35,464 nt of DNA from Gallionella sp. UBA4121. Lineage in GTDB: Bacteria > Pseudomonadota > Gammaproteobacteria > Burkholderiales > Gallionellaceae. Below, piece after piece: positions 16,353 to 23,893 of this stretch. Location of the stretch: assembly GCA_002381565.1 (NCBI GenBank), contig DFWZ01000002.1:17216-52679 (forward strand), in the 5' to 3' direction. Within the stretch, counting starts at the first letter, position 1, and each line of letters opens with the position of its first letter. The position numbers and the translations under genes were made by a program. The notes beneath the pieces were generated by a model, which did no database searches, was not told the origin of the DNA, and worked only from the letters and a program-made list of their open reading frames with translations.

Positions 16353-17541
16353 GGTCAGCTCCCTGTGTACGCACGGTATCGAGCAGCACCGACTCCATCT
16401 GACCCATGATGTGATCCCAGCTCAGAGACTTCATGGACTGGCGGGCAGCGTCGCGCAAACGCTGTACGCGTGACAGGTCGGTGATGAGCGCTTTTGCCTG
16501 CGCGTTAAATGCCTCTGTGTCGCCGAACGGCACCAGCAAGCCGTTCACATCGTGGCGGATATGTTGCCTGGCAGCGGCGTAATCGAAGGCGATTATTGCC
16601 AGGCTGCTGGCCATCGCCTCGACGGTGACGTTGCCGTAGGTCTCGGTCTGACTGGGATAGACAAAGATGTCGCCGGAGGCGTAGTGTTCAGCCAGTGTAA
16701 TGCCTGTCTGCATGCCGGCGAAAATCACATCCGGATACTTCTTTTTTAATCCGGCGCGCGCAGGGCCATCGCCCACCAGTACCATCCTGGCGCGCGGATT
16801 CACCGTGCGCATTTGTTCGAAGGCATCGATGGCGACGTTCAGATTTTTTTCTGCTGCGATGCGGCTCACCAGCATCACAACCGGGGTTGAGTCATCCGCG
16901 CCCCAGGATGCGCGCAGCGCCTCGCTGCGCCTGGCCGGGTGAAACAGTTCGGTGTCCACGCCGCGCGATACGACACTCACGTTTTGATAACCTTCCAGCT
17001 CCAGTTGTAGCTGTAACTCATTCGTGGGAACCAGCGTACAGGCCGCTTTGTTGTGAAAATGACGCAGGTAGGTGGCGATCGGCCATTTCAACAGGCCGAT
17101 GCCATAGTGTTGCGTGTAGCTGTGAAAGTTGGTGTGAAAATCCGTGCTGACCGGAATGTTCAGTTTCCGGGCGGCTGACAGGGCCGACCAGCCCAGCGGG
17201 CCTTCGGTGGCGATGTGCACGATGTCCGGCCGCTGCTGTTGCCATAAGCGCAGCAGCAACCCCCTGGCGGGCAGGCCTGATTTGAGCCCGGCATAACCTG
17301 GGATAGGCATGCCCGCTACCAGTGTTTCCCGGTAGCGGGCCTCCTCGGTCGCGCTATCCTGTTTATGCTGGCGCGGACGGATCAGGTGGATATCGTGTCC
17401 GCGCAGGCACAGGCCCTCTGCCATGCGGCCGATGGTGATGGCGACACCATTGATTTCCGGCAGATAGGTTTCGGTTACCAGCGCAATCTGCAGGCGTTTC
17501 GGCAATTCCGTGGTTTCATTGGGTGTCTTCATGAAGCGCAT
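16318..17541 (-). CDS. GT4 family glycosyltransferase (possible glycolipid synthase)
   Basis: Retaining GT-B glycosyltransferase of family 4. The 407-aa product opens with IALVTETYLPEINGVA. It has the donor-site segment MLVSRIAAEKN and the EX7E motif E300-TYGNVTV-E308 in the C-terminal Rossmann domain. The sequence style resembles PimB/Sqd2/diacylglycerol-glycosyltransferase members. ATG at 17541 or 17532 could start it; neither has a good SD. It lies 48 bp after dgkA and overlaps the PAP2 gene by 35 bp. Between a lipid kinase and a lipid phosphatase, a membrane-glycolipid acceptor such as diacylglycerol is plausible. Donor and acceptor cannot be read from sequence; an exopolysaccharide or LPS acceptor is possible. 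Confidence 0.85.
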   Translation of the reverse strand: MRFMKTPNETTELPKRLQIALVTETYLPEINGVAITIGRMAEGLCLRGHDIHLIRPRQHKQDSATEEARYRETLVAGMPIPGYAGLKSGLPARGLLLRLWQQQRPDIVHIATEGPLGWSALSAARKLNIPVSTDFHTNFHSYTQHYGIGLLKWPIATYLRHFHNKAACTLVPTNELQLQLELEGYQNVSVVSRGVDTELFHPARRSEALRASWGADDSTPVVMLVSRIAAEKNLNVAIDAFEQMRTVNPRARMVLVGDGPARAGLKKKYPDVIFAGMQTGITLAEHYASGDIFVYPSQTETYGNVTVEAMASSLAIIAFDYAAARQHIRHDVNGLLVPFGDTEAFNAQAKALITDLSRVQRLRDAARQSMKSLSWDHIMGQMESVLLDTVRTQGADHVQPEFAAATD

Positions 17542-17589
17542 CGTGCAGCGCTTATATGACGTTTTAATGATGTTTTGTTGAAGAGTTTA

Positions 17590-17958
17590 TTACCCTGTCA
17601 AAACCAGACCCCAGATCACGATCGTGTTGATGAGGCTGACCAGCACCGCTGCGCTGCCGATGTCCTTGGCGCGCTTGGCTAGATCGTGGCTGTCCAGCGA
17701 GATTCGGTCTACCGTGGCTTCTATGCCTGAGTTGAGCAGTTCGACGATGATTACCAGCAGCACGCTGCCTATCATCAGTGCGCGGCCGATCAAACCGACA
17801 GGCAACCAGAGTGCGAGCGGGATGAGGATGACGGCAAGCAGCACTTCCTGACGAAACGCATCTTCGTGTTTGTAGGCGGCGCGAAATCCGGCCAGCGAAT
17901 AGCCGAATGCGTTCAACAGACGGCGTAAACCGGTTTTGCCTTTGTAGGGACTTTCCAT
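17590..17958 (-). CDS. dgkA: Diacylglycerol kinase
   Basis: Integral membrane kinase that phosphorylates diacylglycerol to phosphatidate. The 122-aa protein is close to E. coli DgkA in length and sequence, with three membrane helices. Active-site residues are recognisable: E73-LLN76-SGIE80 and D84 (E. coli E69, N72, E76, D80) and RAKDIGSAAV. The start ATG at 17958 lacks a strong SD. A single PHO half-site CTGTCAT occurs upstream (18021-18027, minus strand), but no second repeat. It probably leads dgkA-GT4-PAP2, behind the olsB terminator. Confidence 0.94.
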   Translation of the reverse strand: MESPYKGKTGLRRLLNAFGYSLAGFRAAYKHEDAFRQEVLLAVILIPLALWLPVGLIGRALMIGSVLLVIIVELLNSGIEATVDRISLDSHDLAKRAKDIGSAAVLVSLINTIVIWGLVLTG

Positions 17959-18039
17959 TGCAGGGTATCCAGATAGTTAAGGGTTTACAAAGTACCAGCA
18001 TTTGATTATGCAGCAGCAACATGACAGAAAAATTTCTTC

Positions 18040-18065
18040 AAAAAAAACGCGCACTGAGTGCGCGT
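18040..18065 (-). terminator. Intrinsic terminator after olsB
   Basis: On the minus strand ACGCGCAC (18058-18065) pairs with GTGCGCGT (18047-18054) around a 3-nt loop. An eight-T run (18040-18047) overlaps the last pair. It ends the EAL-GGDEF/olsA/olsB unit and separates it from dgkA. Confidence 0.85.
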
Positions 18066-18092
18066 GAAAGGGGGGGGAGAGTCGTTGTAGCG

Positions 18093-18851
18093 CTACGACG
18101 CCTGGCGCATGAAGTGCCTGGCGAAGCGTGCATTGATGCGGGACACCGGCAACAGGATGAACAGGTCGGCGCAGTTGAATTCGGGGTCCCAGGCGGGTTC
18201 CCCTGCGATATAGGCACCCATGCGCAGATAGCCCTTGATCAGTGGCGGGATGATCACCTCCAGGCTATGGTTAAGCGCCTCGATCGGCAGGCGGTGGTGT
18301 GGCACGACGCGGTATTCAACGGGCGCGGCATGCAGCGGGTATACCTTGTTGAATACACTGGCGGCGTAGTGACCGCCATCGCTCATGCTCACGCTTGCGC
18401 AACCGATCAAATATTCATGACCGTTTTTCATGATGTAGTCTGCCAGACCCGCCCACAGCTGGGTGATCGTGGCGCCATCGCGGTAACCGGCATCGACGCA
18501 GGAGCGTCCGACTTCCGCCATGCGGCCGCGCAAATGCTGTAGGCTTGTCATGTCGAATTCGGTTTCGGAATAATATCCGCCGGCCATGCGCGCCTGTTCC
18601 GGCGGCAGGATGCGGTAGGTGCCGACCACTTTGTTGTTGCTTTGGTCGCGCACCAGCAGATGCTCGCAAAACATGTCGAAACGATCGATGTCGAGGCCGG
18701 TTGCGGCGCTGGGAAGTTTTGCCCCCATTTCTTCTCCGAACACCTGATAGCGGATGCGCTGGGCTTCTTCCATTTCTGTGTTGGTTTGGGCCAGCTCGCA
18801 GCTGAGACTGCGGATGCGGGTGGCGGTCGGTTGGCGAAGCAGATCCAGCAT
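18093..18851 (-). CDS. olsB: Ornithine acyltransferase OlsB (GNAT superfamily)
   Basis: Transfers a 3-hydroxyacyl group from acyl-ACP to the alpha-amino group of ornithine, giving lyso-ornithine lipid, the first step of ornithine lipid synthesis. The 252-aa product matches the OlsB/hemolysin-like GNAT family: EEAQRIRYQVFGEEMG, the SNNKVVGTYRILPP strand, GRMAEVGRSCVDAGYRDG and YLIGCASVSM. The start at 18851 has AGGAGA at good spacing. It follows the acyltransferase gene olsA by 79 bp and ends near a strong terminator. The pairing with OlsA, the second-step enzyme, supports ornithine lipid rather than another N-acyl product. Confidence 0.87.
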   Translation of the reverse strand: MLDLLRQPTATRIRSLSCELAQTNTEMEEAQRIRYQVFGEEMGAKLPSAATGLDIDRFDMFCEHLLVRDQSNNKVVGTYRILPPEQARMAGGYYSETEFDMTSLQHLRGRMAEVGRSCVDAGYRDGATITQLWAGLADYIMKNGHEYLIGCASVSMSDGGHYAASVFNKVYPLHAAPVEYRVVPHHRLPIEALNHSLEVIIPPLIKGYLRMGAYIAGEPAWDPEFNCADLFILLPVSRINARFARHFMRQAS

Positions 18852-18930
18852 GGTCGTTCTCCTGTCGAATGGATGCGACTAGCTTAGGTGTTGCGTATTG
18901 CAGGGCGGTTAAGCAAATATGAACAAAAAA

Positions 18931-19755
18931 TTAAACGGCGCAGTCTGTGACGGGTTGCTGCTTGAGTCGCGGTGGGATGAGTATTTCATATCGCTCATCA
19001 AAAGTACCCGTTGTGGCGGCCGAGTTGTGGGCGTTGCTGATCTGCTGCCACGCTGTGCGCGTCAGCGTGCGCCTGTCACTTCCCGCAGCGTCGAGCGACG
19101 GTGTGGCGAGCAGACGCACATGCAGGCTGCGGCAATTGAGAATGTTCCACAGCGAGGCGGCAAAGGATAGATCGTCGATGTAAGCGGCAGCCGTGCTATG
19201 TGCGCCTTGCGCATCCTGATAGCGGATGGCGACGGGATGCACCTCTGCACCGGCGTCAACGGCGGGCTGCAACAATGAGGCGTGAAAGCTGCCAACCTGT
19301 GTGCCGTCGGTGGTGGTGCCTTCGGGAAATACGGCCAGACACTCGCCATTTTGCAGCAACTGGACAATTTGTTTGTTGATGCGCGCAGCGTCGCGGGCAC
19401 GGCCGCGTTCAATGAACAGCGTTTGCGCACGTGCGCACAACCAGCCGATCAGCGGCCATTGTCGCACTTCTGACTTGGCGACGAAACGCATCGGAATCAC
19501 GGCATTCAGCACGAAGACATCCAGCCAGGAGATGTGGTTGGTGACGATGATGCCGGAGCGCAATGCATGCATCGATTTCTCGGCGGTAATGCTCACGTTC
19601 AGAATGTTAAGCAACTGGGCAGACCAGCGCCGCAGTATGCGCCGCCGCACAGACTGACTGAGCCAGTTGAAGACTGACGCTATCATCAAGCCACAGGCAA
19701 GATGCAGCACCACGCGCGCGGCGCGGAAAACGCCAATGAGCTGCGACGGAATCAT
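18931..19755 (-). CDS. olsA: 1-acyl-glycerol-3-phosphate acyltransferase family protein, probable OlsA
   Basis: Membrane-associated O-acyltransferase of the PlsC/OlsA family. In ornithine lipid synthesis it adds the second acyl chain to lyso-ornithine lipid. The 274-aa product has an N-terminal hydrophobic segment, the HX4D motif H74-ISWL-D79 and the F143-P-E-G-T147 motif. Its ATG overlaps the stop of the EAL-GGDEF gene by four bases, so the two are translationally coupled; olsB follows. A role as general lysophosphatidate acyltransferase cannot be excluded, but adjacency to OlsB favours OlsA. Confidence 0.85.
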   Translation of the reverse strand: MIPSQLIGVFRAARVVLHLACGLMIASVFNWLSQSVRRRILRRWSAQLLNILNVSITAEKSMHALRSGIIVTNHISWLDVFVLNAVIPMRFVAKSEVRQWPLIGWLCARAQTLFIERGRARDAARINKQIVQLLQNGECLAVFPEGTTTDGTQVGSFHASLLQPAVDAGAEVHPVAIRYQDAQGAHSTAAAYIDDLSFAASLWNILNCRSLHVRLLATPSLDAAGSDRRTLTRTAWQQISNAHNSAATTGTFDERYEILIPPRLKQQPVTDCAV

Positions 19756-21596
19756 TTGCCGGGATTGGGCGTGCGCTGCTCCACAAACAGGCTGTTGCCG
19801 GAAATTTTCTTCGCCATTTTCTTGGCGCAGCTCATTGCGGCGGAGACCTCGTGATGCGACATGAACTGACCGGGTGACACCTGGATCGCACCTATGGAAA
19901 GACTGGTAAGCGGATGGAATTGAGTCTGTCCATCGCGGCCTTCGCTGGAATAACCGCCGGCGGCCAGATGCTCTTCCTTGAACAGCAGGGATGCGGCCTG
20001 CTCAAACGAGCGCAGCGCCTGTTCGCAACGCGTTTTCCAGTCGCGGCTTTGCATCAGCAGGATAAAGTCGTCACCGCCGATGTGACCGATGAAATCGAGC
20101 TTGTGATCGCATGACCAGCCAAGCAGGCGACCGGTGAGCTGGATCATTTCGTCGCCTTTGCGGTAGCTGTAGCTGTCGTTGAAAGGCTTGAAGTGATCGA
20201 GATCGCAATAGCAGGCAATGAATGGCGTGTTCGCCTGCAACAGGCGTTCGATGTGTTCATTAATCGGCACGTTCCCCGGCAGCAGCGTGAGAGGATTGGC
20301 ATAGCGTGCCGCTTCCAGTTGCATCTGCGTCAGTTCGCGCAGCAGATCCTGTCCTGAGGCGACGCCGATATAGCGCCCATTGTCGGTGATGATGAAGCCG
20401 TCGGCGAAATGGCGGCTGTCCGCTTCCGCCATGAAGTGGCTAAGCTCTTCGATCGGCATGTTTTTTTCCACCAGCAGCGGCTCGCTCAGTATCGAGTCTC
20501 CGCACAGCTTCTTGCCCATCAGTTCGCGCTGGAATGGCCTGGAGAAACGGTCAAGGAACTGGTAGCGATTGATGATGCCAGTCGGGATGCCGTTTTTCAC
20601 CACCGGGATGATGCTCAGCGCCGGGTTGCTGGAAAAACGTTCCATGACCTGGTCATTTGAGGTTTCAGGCTGGACCGGTTCAACGTAACTCAATAGCTTC
20701 TGGGCAGTCATATGCGAGCGCTTGTTCAGTTCTGCTGTTGGGAAGATGGCGATATTCGATGAGCTGATGATGCTGTTCGTTTCGCTGGATGCCAGCAAGG
20801 GCGGCGTATGGTTAGGGCGCGCGATGAAATATCCCTGGCCGAGCGCGATGCCGATGTCCTTCAGTACACGCAACTCCCCTGCGGTCTCTATCCCCTCGGC
20901 AATGACACGGGTGCCACAATGCTCGGCGATTTGCTGGATGGATTTGAGAAACTGCAATTTGACCGGGTCGTGATCCACTCCCTGCACGAAATGCATGTCG
21001 ATCTTGATATATTCCGGGCGCAATTCGGACCATAGGCGCAGGCTGGAAAAGCCGGCACCCAGATCGTCTATCGCGATCTTGAAACCCATCGCGCGGTAGT
21101 GGAGCAGCGCGCTGCGCATGCCTTCAAAATCGTAAGTCGGCTGGTTCTCGGTGATCTCCATGACCACACGCGCAGGGTCTATATCGAGTGCACGCATGAA
21201 TTCCAGTGTCTGGCCGTTCTTAAAGCTGGGATGCGTCAGGGTTTCCGGACTGATGTTGAGGAAAAGGCTGCCCGGCAATTTTTGTCTGGCAAATGCTTCC
21301 AGTACGACCTTGCGCGCCAGCATTTCGACTTCCAGCGACACTCCCTGCTGTTCGGCTGCGCCAAACAGATTGATCGGCGAGTGCAAAGGGCTGTCCGCAG
21401 GGCCGCGTATCAGCCCCTCGAAGCCCAGAAACTCACCATTTTTCATGTCAATGATGGGTTGAAACAAGGCGCTCAATTTACGTTGAGCAATGATTTCCTG
21501 TAGCGGTGTTATAGCCAGTGCAGGTATCAGAATAACATTGTCTGGATATTCCGGGATGAGGGAGTCAGGGCTGTTGGGGTTTGAGGCGGCGAGCAT
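19752..21596 (-). CDS. EAL-CBS-GGDEF domain protein (c-di-GMP signalling)
   Basis: Soluble 614-aa c-di-GMP turnover or effector protein. The EAL domain (about 33-265) carries E60-G-L62 for the EAL motif, N114, E147, D177-D178, K198 and E234, so the phosphodiesterase metal ligands are largely present. A pair of CBS-like domains (about 295-425) could bind nucleotides. The GGDEF domain (about 432-605) has G507-G-D-D-F511 instead of GGDEF and the DLDHFKPFND segment. HKLD replaces the RxxD inhibitory site. The likely state is phosphodiesterase with a weakened or regulatory GGDEF domain; this is inference. It is the first gene of the unit with olsA and olsB (ATGA overlap with olsA), 48 bp downstream of a PHO box. 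Confidence 0.9.
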   Translation of the reverse strand: MLAASNPNSPDSLIPEYPDNVILIPALAITPLQEIIAQRKLSALFQPIIDMKNGEFLGFEGLIRGPADSPLHSPINLFGAAEQQGVSLEVEMLARKVVLEAFARQKLPGSLFLNISPETLTHPSFKNGQTLEFMRALDIDPARVVMEITENQPTYDFEGMRSALLHYRAMGFKIAIDDLGAGFSSLRLWSELRPEYIKIDMHFVQGVDHDPVKLQFLKSIQQIAEHCGTRVIAEGIETAGELRVLKDIGIALGQGYFIARPNHTPPLLASSETNSIISSSNIAIFPTAELNKRSHMTAQKLLSYVEPVQPETSNDQVMERFSSNPALSIIPVVKNGIPTGIINRYQFLDRFSRPFQRELMGKKLCGDSILSEPLLVEKNMPIEELSHFMAEADSRHFADGFIITDNGRYIGVASGQDLLRELTQMQLEAARYANPLTLLPGNVPINEHIERLLQANTPFIACYCDLDHFKPFNDSYSYRKGDEMIQLTGRLLGWSCDHKLDFIGHIGGDDFILLMQSRDWKTRCEQALRSFEQAASLLFKEEHLAAGGYSSEGRDGQTQFHPLTSLSIGAIQVSPGQFMSHHEVSAAMSCAKKMAKKISGNSLFVEQRTPNPGK

Positions 21597-21628
21597 GATT
21601 TTATCTCGTGGTATGTCGTGAGTTCAGC

Positions 21629-21662
21629 ACAATAGTGCAATATTGTGACAGAAATGTGACAG
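21629..21662 (-). promoter_or_regulatory. PHO box and -10 of the EAL-GGDEF/olsA/olsB operon
   Basis: On the minus strand CTGTCACATTTCTGTCAC (21645-21662) is two CTGTCAC heptamers at 11-bp repeat spacing, nearly the classical PhoB consensus CTGTCATAWAWCTGTCAY. Ten bases downstream is TATTGT (21629-21634), placed as a -10 box for a PhoB-activated promoter without a normal -35. The start codon lies 48 bp beyond the box. Confidence 0.75.
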
Positions 21663-21704
21663 AAATCACGCCTGGGTGTGCTTTCTGTGAAAGCAGGCAA
21701 ACAT

Positions 21705-21798
21705 AATGGCTGCGCCAGACACGATGAGCCTGAGCAAGCGGTTATTTCATTATCATGACTATCAGCTTTTGGCCAGGCAGTTGGCAATTATGACGTGG
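21705..21798 (-). repeat. Repeat A, copy 1
   Basis: Positions 21705-21763 are identical over 59 bp to 23749-23807 in the same orientation; about 35 further bases match at roughly three in four. It lies about 110 bp upstream of the EAL-GGDEF start. Most differences in the diverged part change the encoded amino acid in the only open frame, so it is not a conserved peptide. Confidence 0.85.
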
Positions 21799-21920
21799 TG
21801 CTTTTTCCCCTGAGCAGTCGTCTGTTCATATCAAAGCGAGCTAAAGGTCGCGTGCATGGCTCGATGAAAAGGATGCCGGAGAGGCACAGGCATCCGCCGT
21901 TAGGTGTATGCCCGGACCGT

Positions 21921-23549
21921 TTATATCCGGTATTGATCCAGGATCGAACGGACATGGTCTGCATGTTTCGCCAGGTCGCTTGCGGTGGAGCCGTTCTGGC
22001 TGGCAACAGCAGTATTCTCCTCGGTCATCTGGGCGATCGTCTCCACATTCCGTGAAATATCCAGTACGGCCGTATTTTGCTCGCGAATGGCCTGGCCGAT
22101 GTCCTTCACCCGTTGCGCCACCTCGGACGAGCCGCTCGAAATTTTTTCCAGTGCGCTGGTAGCCCCCGCCGCCACTTGTACGCTTTGAGCTGCCTGTTGA
22201 TCCATTGACTGCATGCTATCGACCGTGTGTGCGATCTGATTCTGAATTGTTTCGACCAGTTTGCCAATCTCCTGGGTCGAGTTTGCGGTTCGTTCCGCGA
22301 GTTTTCGTACCTCGTCCGCGACCACGGCGAAACCGCGACCTTGTTCGCCTGCGCGTGCGGCTTCGATAGCCGCATTCAAGGCCAAAAGATTGGTCTGGTC
22401 GGCGATCTCTTTAATCACTTTGACGATGCCGCTGATCTGGCCAGAGCTTTTCGACAACTGCAATACGTTTTCTGTGGAAGATTTTACGGTCTCGGCGATG
22501 CGTCCTACATCGTCCATAACCGCCAGGGTGACGGTCATGGCGCGCTGCGATTCTTCAAGTGAATGTGCAACAACACGTTCAGATTCCTGTGCATTGGACG
22601 CGGTCTCGCCGATGGCGACCGATAGTTCTTCTACCGCCGCAGCGACAGAGGCGGCAGCCTCGGATTGGCGGTGGTTAGCTACGGTTACCTGCGCTGACGC
22701 CTGATCCAGATTCTTCGAGATCCCGTGAATGTCCGCAATAGGGCTGCGCGCTCCCTCAATGATGGATTTAAGCTTTTCCATCAAAGAATTAAATGCACTG
22801 GATATCTGAGCGATCTCCGTAATCGTCGACGTCGAAATGGCGCGGGTAAAGTCGTTCTTGTCCACGGCATGATGCACAAGTTCGATCATCGCGAATATGG
22901 GTTTGGTGATTGCGCGCGTGGTGAGCCACAGGAGGCCAAACAGCGCACTTATCGTCACCAGAAAAACGATGACGTTTGCTTTCAGGCTGAAGTTGACCAA
23001 GGCACTGCCGGCCTCATCGATGGCGTTGCTGCGCTTTTCCTGAAGCGCAATCAGGTTCGATAGCGCTTTCACTGATCCTGCGCCACTTTTCAGAATAGTC
23101 TTGGAACGCCAGTCCGCTGCTTCTTCGATGCTGCCGGCTTCCATCAACTCGAACCAATGCGGCCTGGCATCCTTGTATTGCTTGTAAATTACATTGAACT
23201 CGTCGCGAGCGGCCTGCTGCTCCGGCGTAAGGGGTAGCTGTCCATAAGCCCTGATGGCTTCATCCAGCGCATCGAATTGCTTGGGGCTGCCGTCGATGAT
23301 CTTCTTGCGCTCTTCGGGTTTGGGAACGGCGAGGTATTGGGATATGCCAAAGCGCAATTGCCACATGACATTCTGCGCATCAGCAAGATAGCGGGTGGCA
23401 CGGACTGCATCGCTGGCTTCCTGCTCTGCGGCACCCATTTGACTGGTTGAGCGCCATGAGTTGAACGCCAGGGCCAATATCAGCATGAAAACGGCCACAC
23501 CCAGCAGGGTAAGTCGTGTGTTTATGGAGAGATTCTTGTCACGTGTCAT
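21921..23549 (-). CDS. Methyl-accepting chemotaxis protein
   Basis: Transmembrane chemoreceptor of 542 aa. TM1 is at about 12-30, the periplasmic sensing region at 31-190 (helical, 4HB_MCP-like), TM2 at about 191-211, HAMP at 212-265 and the cytoplasmic signalling domain runs to 542. The hairpin tip EIADQTNLLALNAAIEAARAGE (from residue 381) contacts CheA/CheW. There is no C-terminal CheR-binding pentapeptide. The frame is open to a TTG at 23618, but a sigma28-like promoter lies at 23579-23605, so the ATG at 23549 (MTRDKNLSIN) is the start. No che genes are in the window; it is an orphan receptor bracketed by repeat A. The ligand cannot be predicted. Confidence 0.93.
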   Translation of the reverse strand: MTRDKNLSINTRLTLLGVAVFMLILALAFNSWRSTSQMGAAEQEASDAVRATRYLADAQNVMWQLRFGISQYLAVPKPEERKKIIDGSPKQFDALDEAIRAYGQLPLTPEQQAARDEFNVIYKQYKDARPHWFELMEAGSIEEAADWRSKTILKSGAGSVKALSNLIALQEKRSNAIDEAGSALVNFSLKANVIVFLVTISALFGLLWLTTRAITKPIFAMIELVHHAVDKNDFTRAISTSTITEIAQISSAFNSLMEKLKSIIEGARSPIADIHGISKNLDQASAQVTVANHRQSEAAASVAAAVEELSVAIGETASNAQESERVVAHSLEESQRAMTVTLAVMDDVGRIAETVKSSTENVLQLSKSSGQISGIVKVIKEIADQTNLLALNAAIEAARAGEQGRGFAVVADEVRKLAERTANSTQEIGKLVETIQNQIAHTVDSMQSMDQQAAQSVQVAAGATSALEKISSGSSEVAQRVKDIGQAIREQNTAVLDISRNVETIAQMTEENTAVASQNGSTASDLAKHADHVRSILDQYRI

Positions 23550-23578
23550 TTTTTTTATCCCGTGAATACTTATCTTAA

Positions 23579-23605
23579 TTAACGGCTCACCATCCTGAAA
23601 CTTGA
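23579..23605 (-). promoter_or_regulatory. Sigma28 (FliA)-type promoter of the MCP gene
   Basis: On the minus strand TCAAGTTT (23598-23605), an 11-bp spacer and GCCGTTAA (23579-23586) match the enterobacterial sigma28 consensus TAAAGTTT-N11-GCCGATAA at 14 of 16 positions with exact spacing. It would start transcription 20-25 bases before the ATG at 23549. Confidence 0.7.
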
Positions 23606-23624
23606 GGATTTTTCTCAAAGAGTG

Positions 23625-23685
23625 TGTCAGATTGCTGGTAGATGAAGTGCTGGTGGAGGGTGATACGGGTAACCATCAAAGGCAG
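23625..23685 (+). repeat. Repeat B, copy 1 (possible recombinase gene remnant)
   Basis: About 55 of 61 positions match 27570-27629. One extra base disrupts the frame that is open in copy 2. Read with that base removed, both encode V-R-L-L-x-D-E-V-L-V-E and R-V-T-I-K-G-S. Several differences are synonymous (AGA/AGG, ATC/ATT, AGT/AGC). This suggests a decayed coding end, perhaps of a serine recombinase, at low certainty. Confidence 0.6.
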
Positions 23686-23748
23686 TTGCGCTTGCTCACG
23701 CCATGCACAAAATGAAAATTGGTGCGTAAAATCAAGTAGCTACCGATC

Positions 23749-23842
23749 AATGGCTGCGCCAGACACGATGAGCCTGAGCAAGCGGTTATTTCATTATCAT
23801 GACTATCGGCTTACGGGCAGGCAGTTCGTAATTACGACATGC
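23749..23842 (-). repeat. Repeat A, copy 2
   Basis: Its first 59 bp (23749-23807) are identical to 21705-21763. It lies about 200 bp upstream of the MCP start and 52 bp past the histidine kinase stop, adjacent to repeat B copy 1. Confidence 0.85.
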
Positions 23843-23893
23843 AGCACTCAAAACGGAATGTGGAAGCAACGCGTAACGTTCCTGCCACTTCAT

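Larger units (their letters stand above)
21597..21920. other. Intergenic region between EAL-GGDEF gene and MCP gene
   Basis: These 324 bases hold the PHO-box promoter near 21629-21662 and repeat A copy 1 (21705-21798). The rest (21800-21920) shows no convincing gene. A short plus-strand frame through it is the antisense shadow of the MCP 3' end and a diverged repeat. No clear terminator for the MCP gene was found. Confidence 0.6.
23550..23893. other. Intergenic region between MCP gene and histidine kinase
   Basis: This stretch contains the sigma28-like promoter, repeat B copy 1 (23625-23685) and repeat A copy 2 (23749-23842). An 86-codon plus-strand frame (23642-23902) spans both repeats but looks like fused repeat sequence. 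No terminator for the upstream kinase operon is visible. Confidence 0.6.

Noticed and set aside
17556..17573. PHO-box-like TCAT repeats at 11-bp spacing upstream of the GT4 gene
   Set aside because: Only about 11-12 of 18 positions match, and it lies about 14 bp from the start codon, leaving no room for a -10 box and ribosome site.
21745..21763. Fur-box-like TTTCATTATCATGACTATC inside repeat A
   Set aside because: About 12 of 19 matches to the Fur consensus; its duplication follows from the repeat itself, and the neighbouring genes have no iron theme.
23550..23618. TTG-initiated N-terminal extension of the chemoreceptor
   Set aside because: The sigma28-like promoter lies inside it, and the ATG at 23549 sits at the normal position just before TM1.
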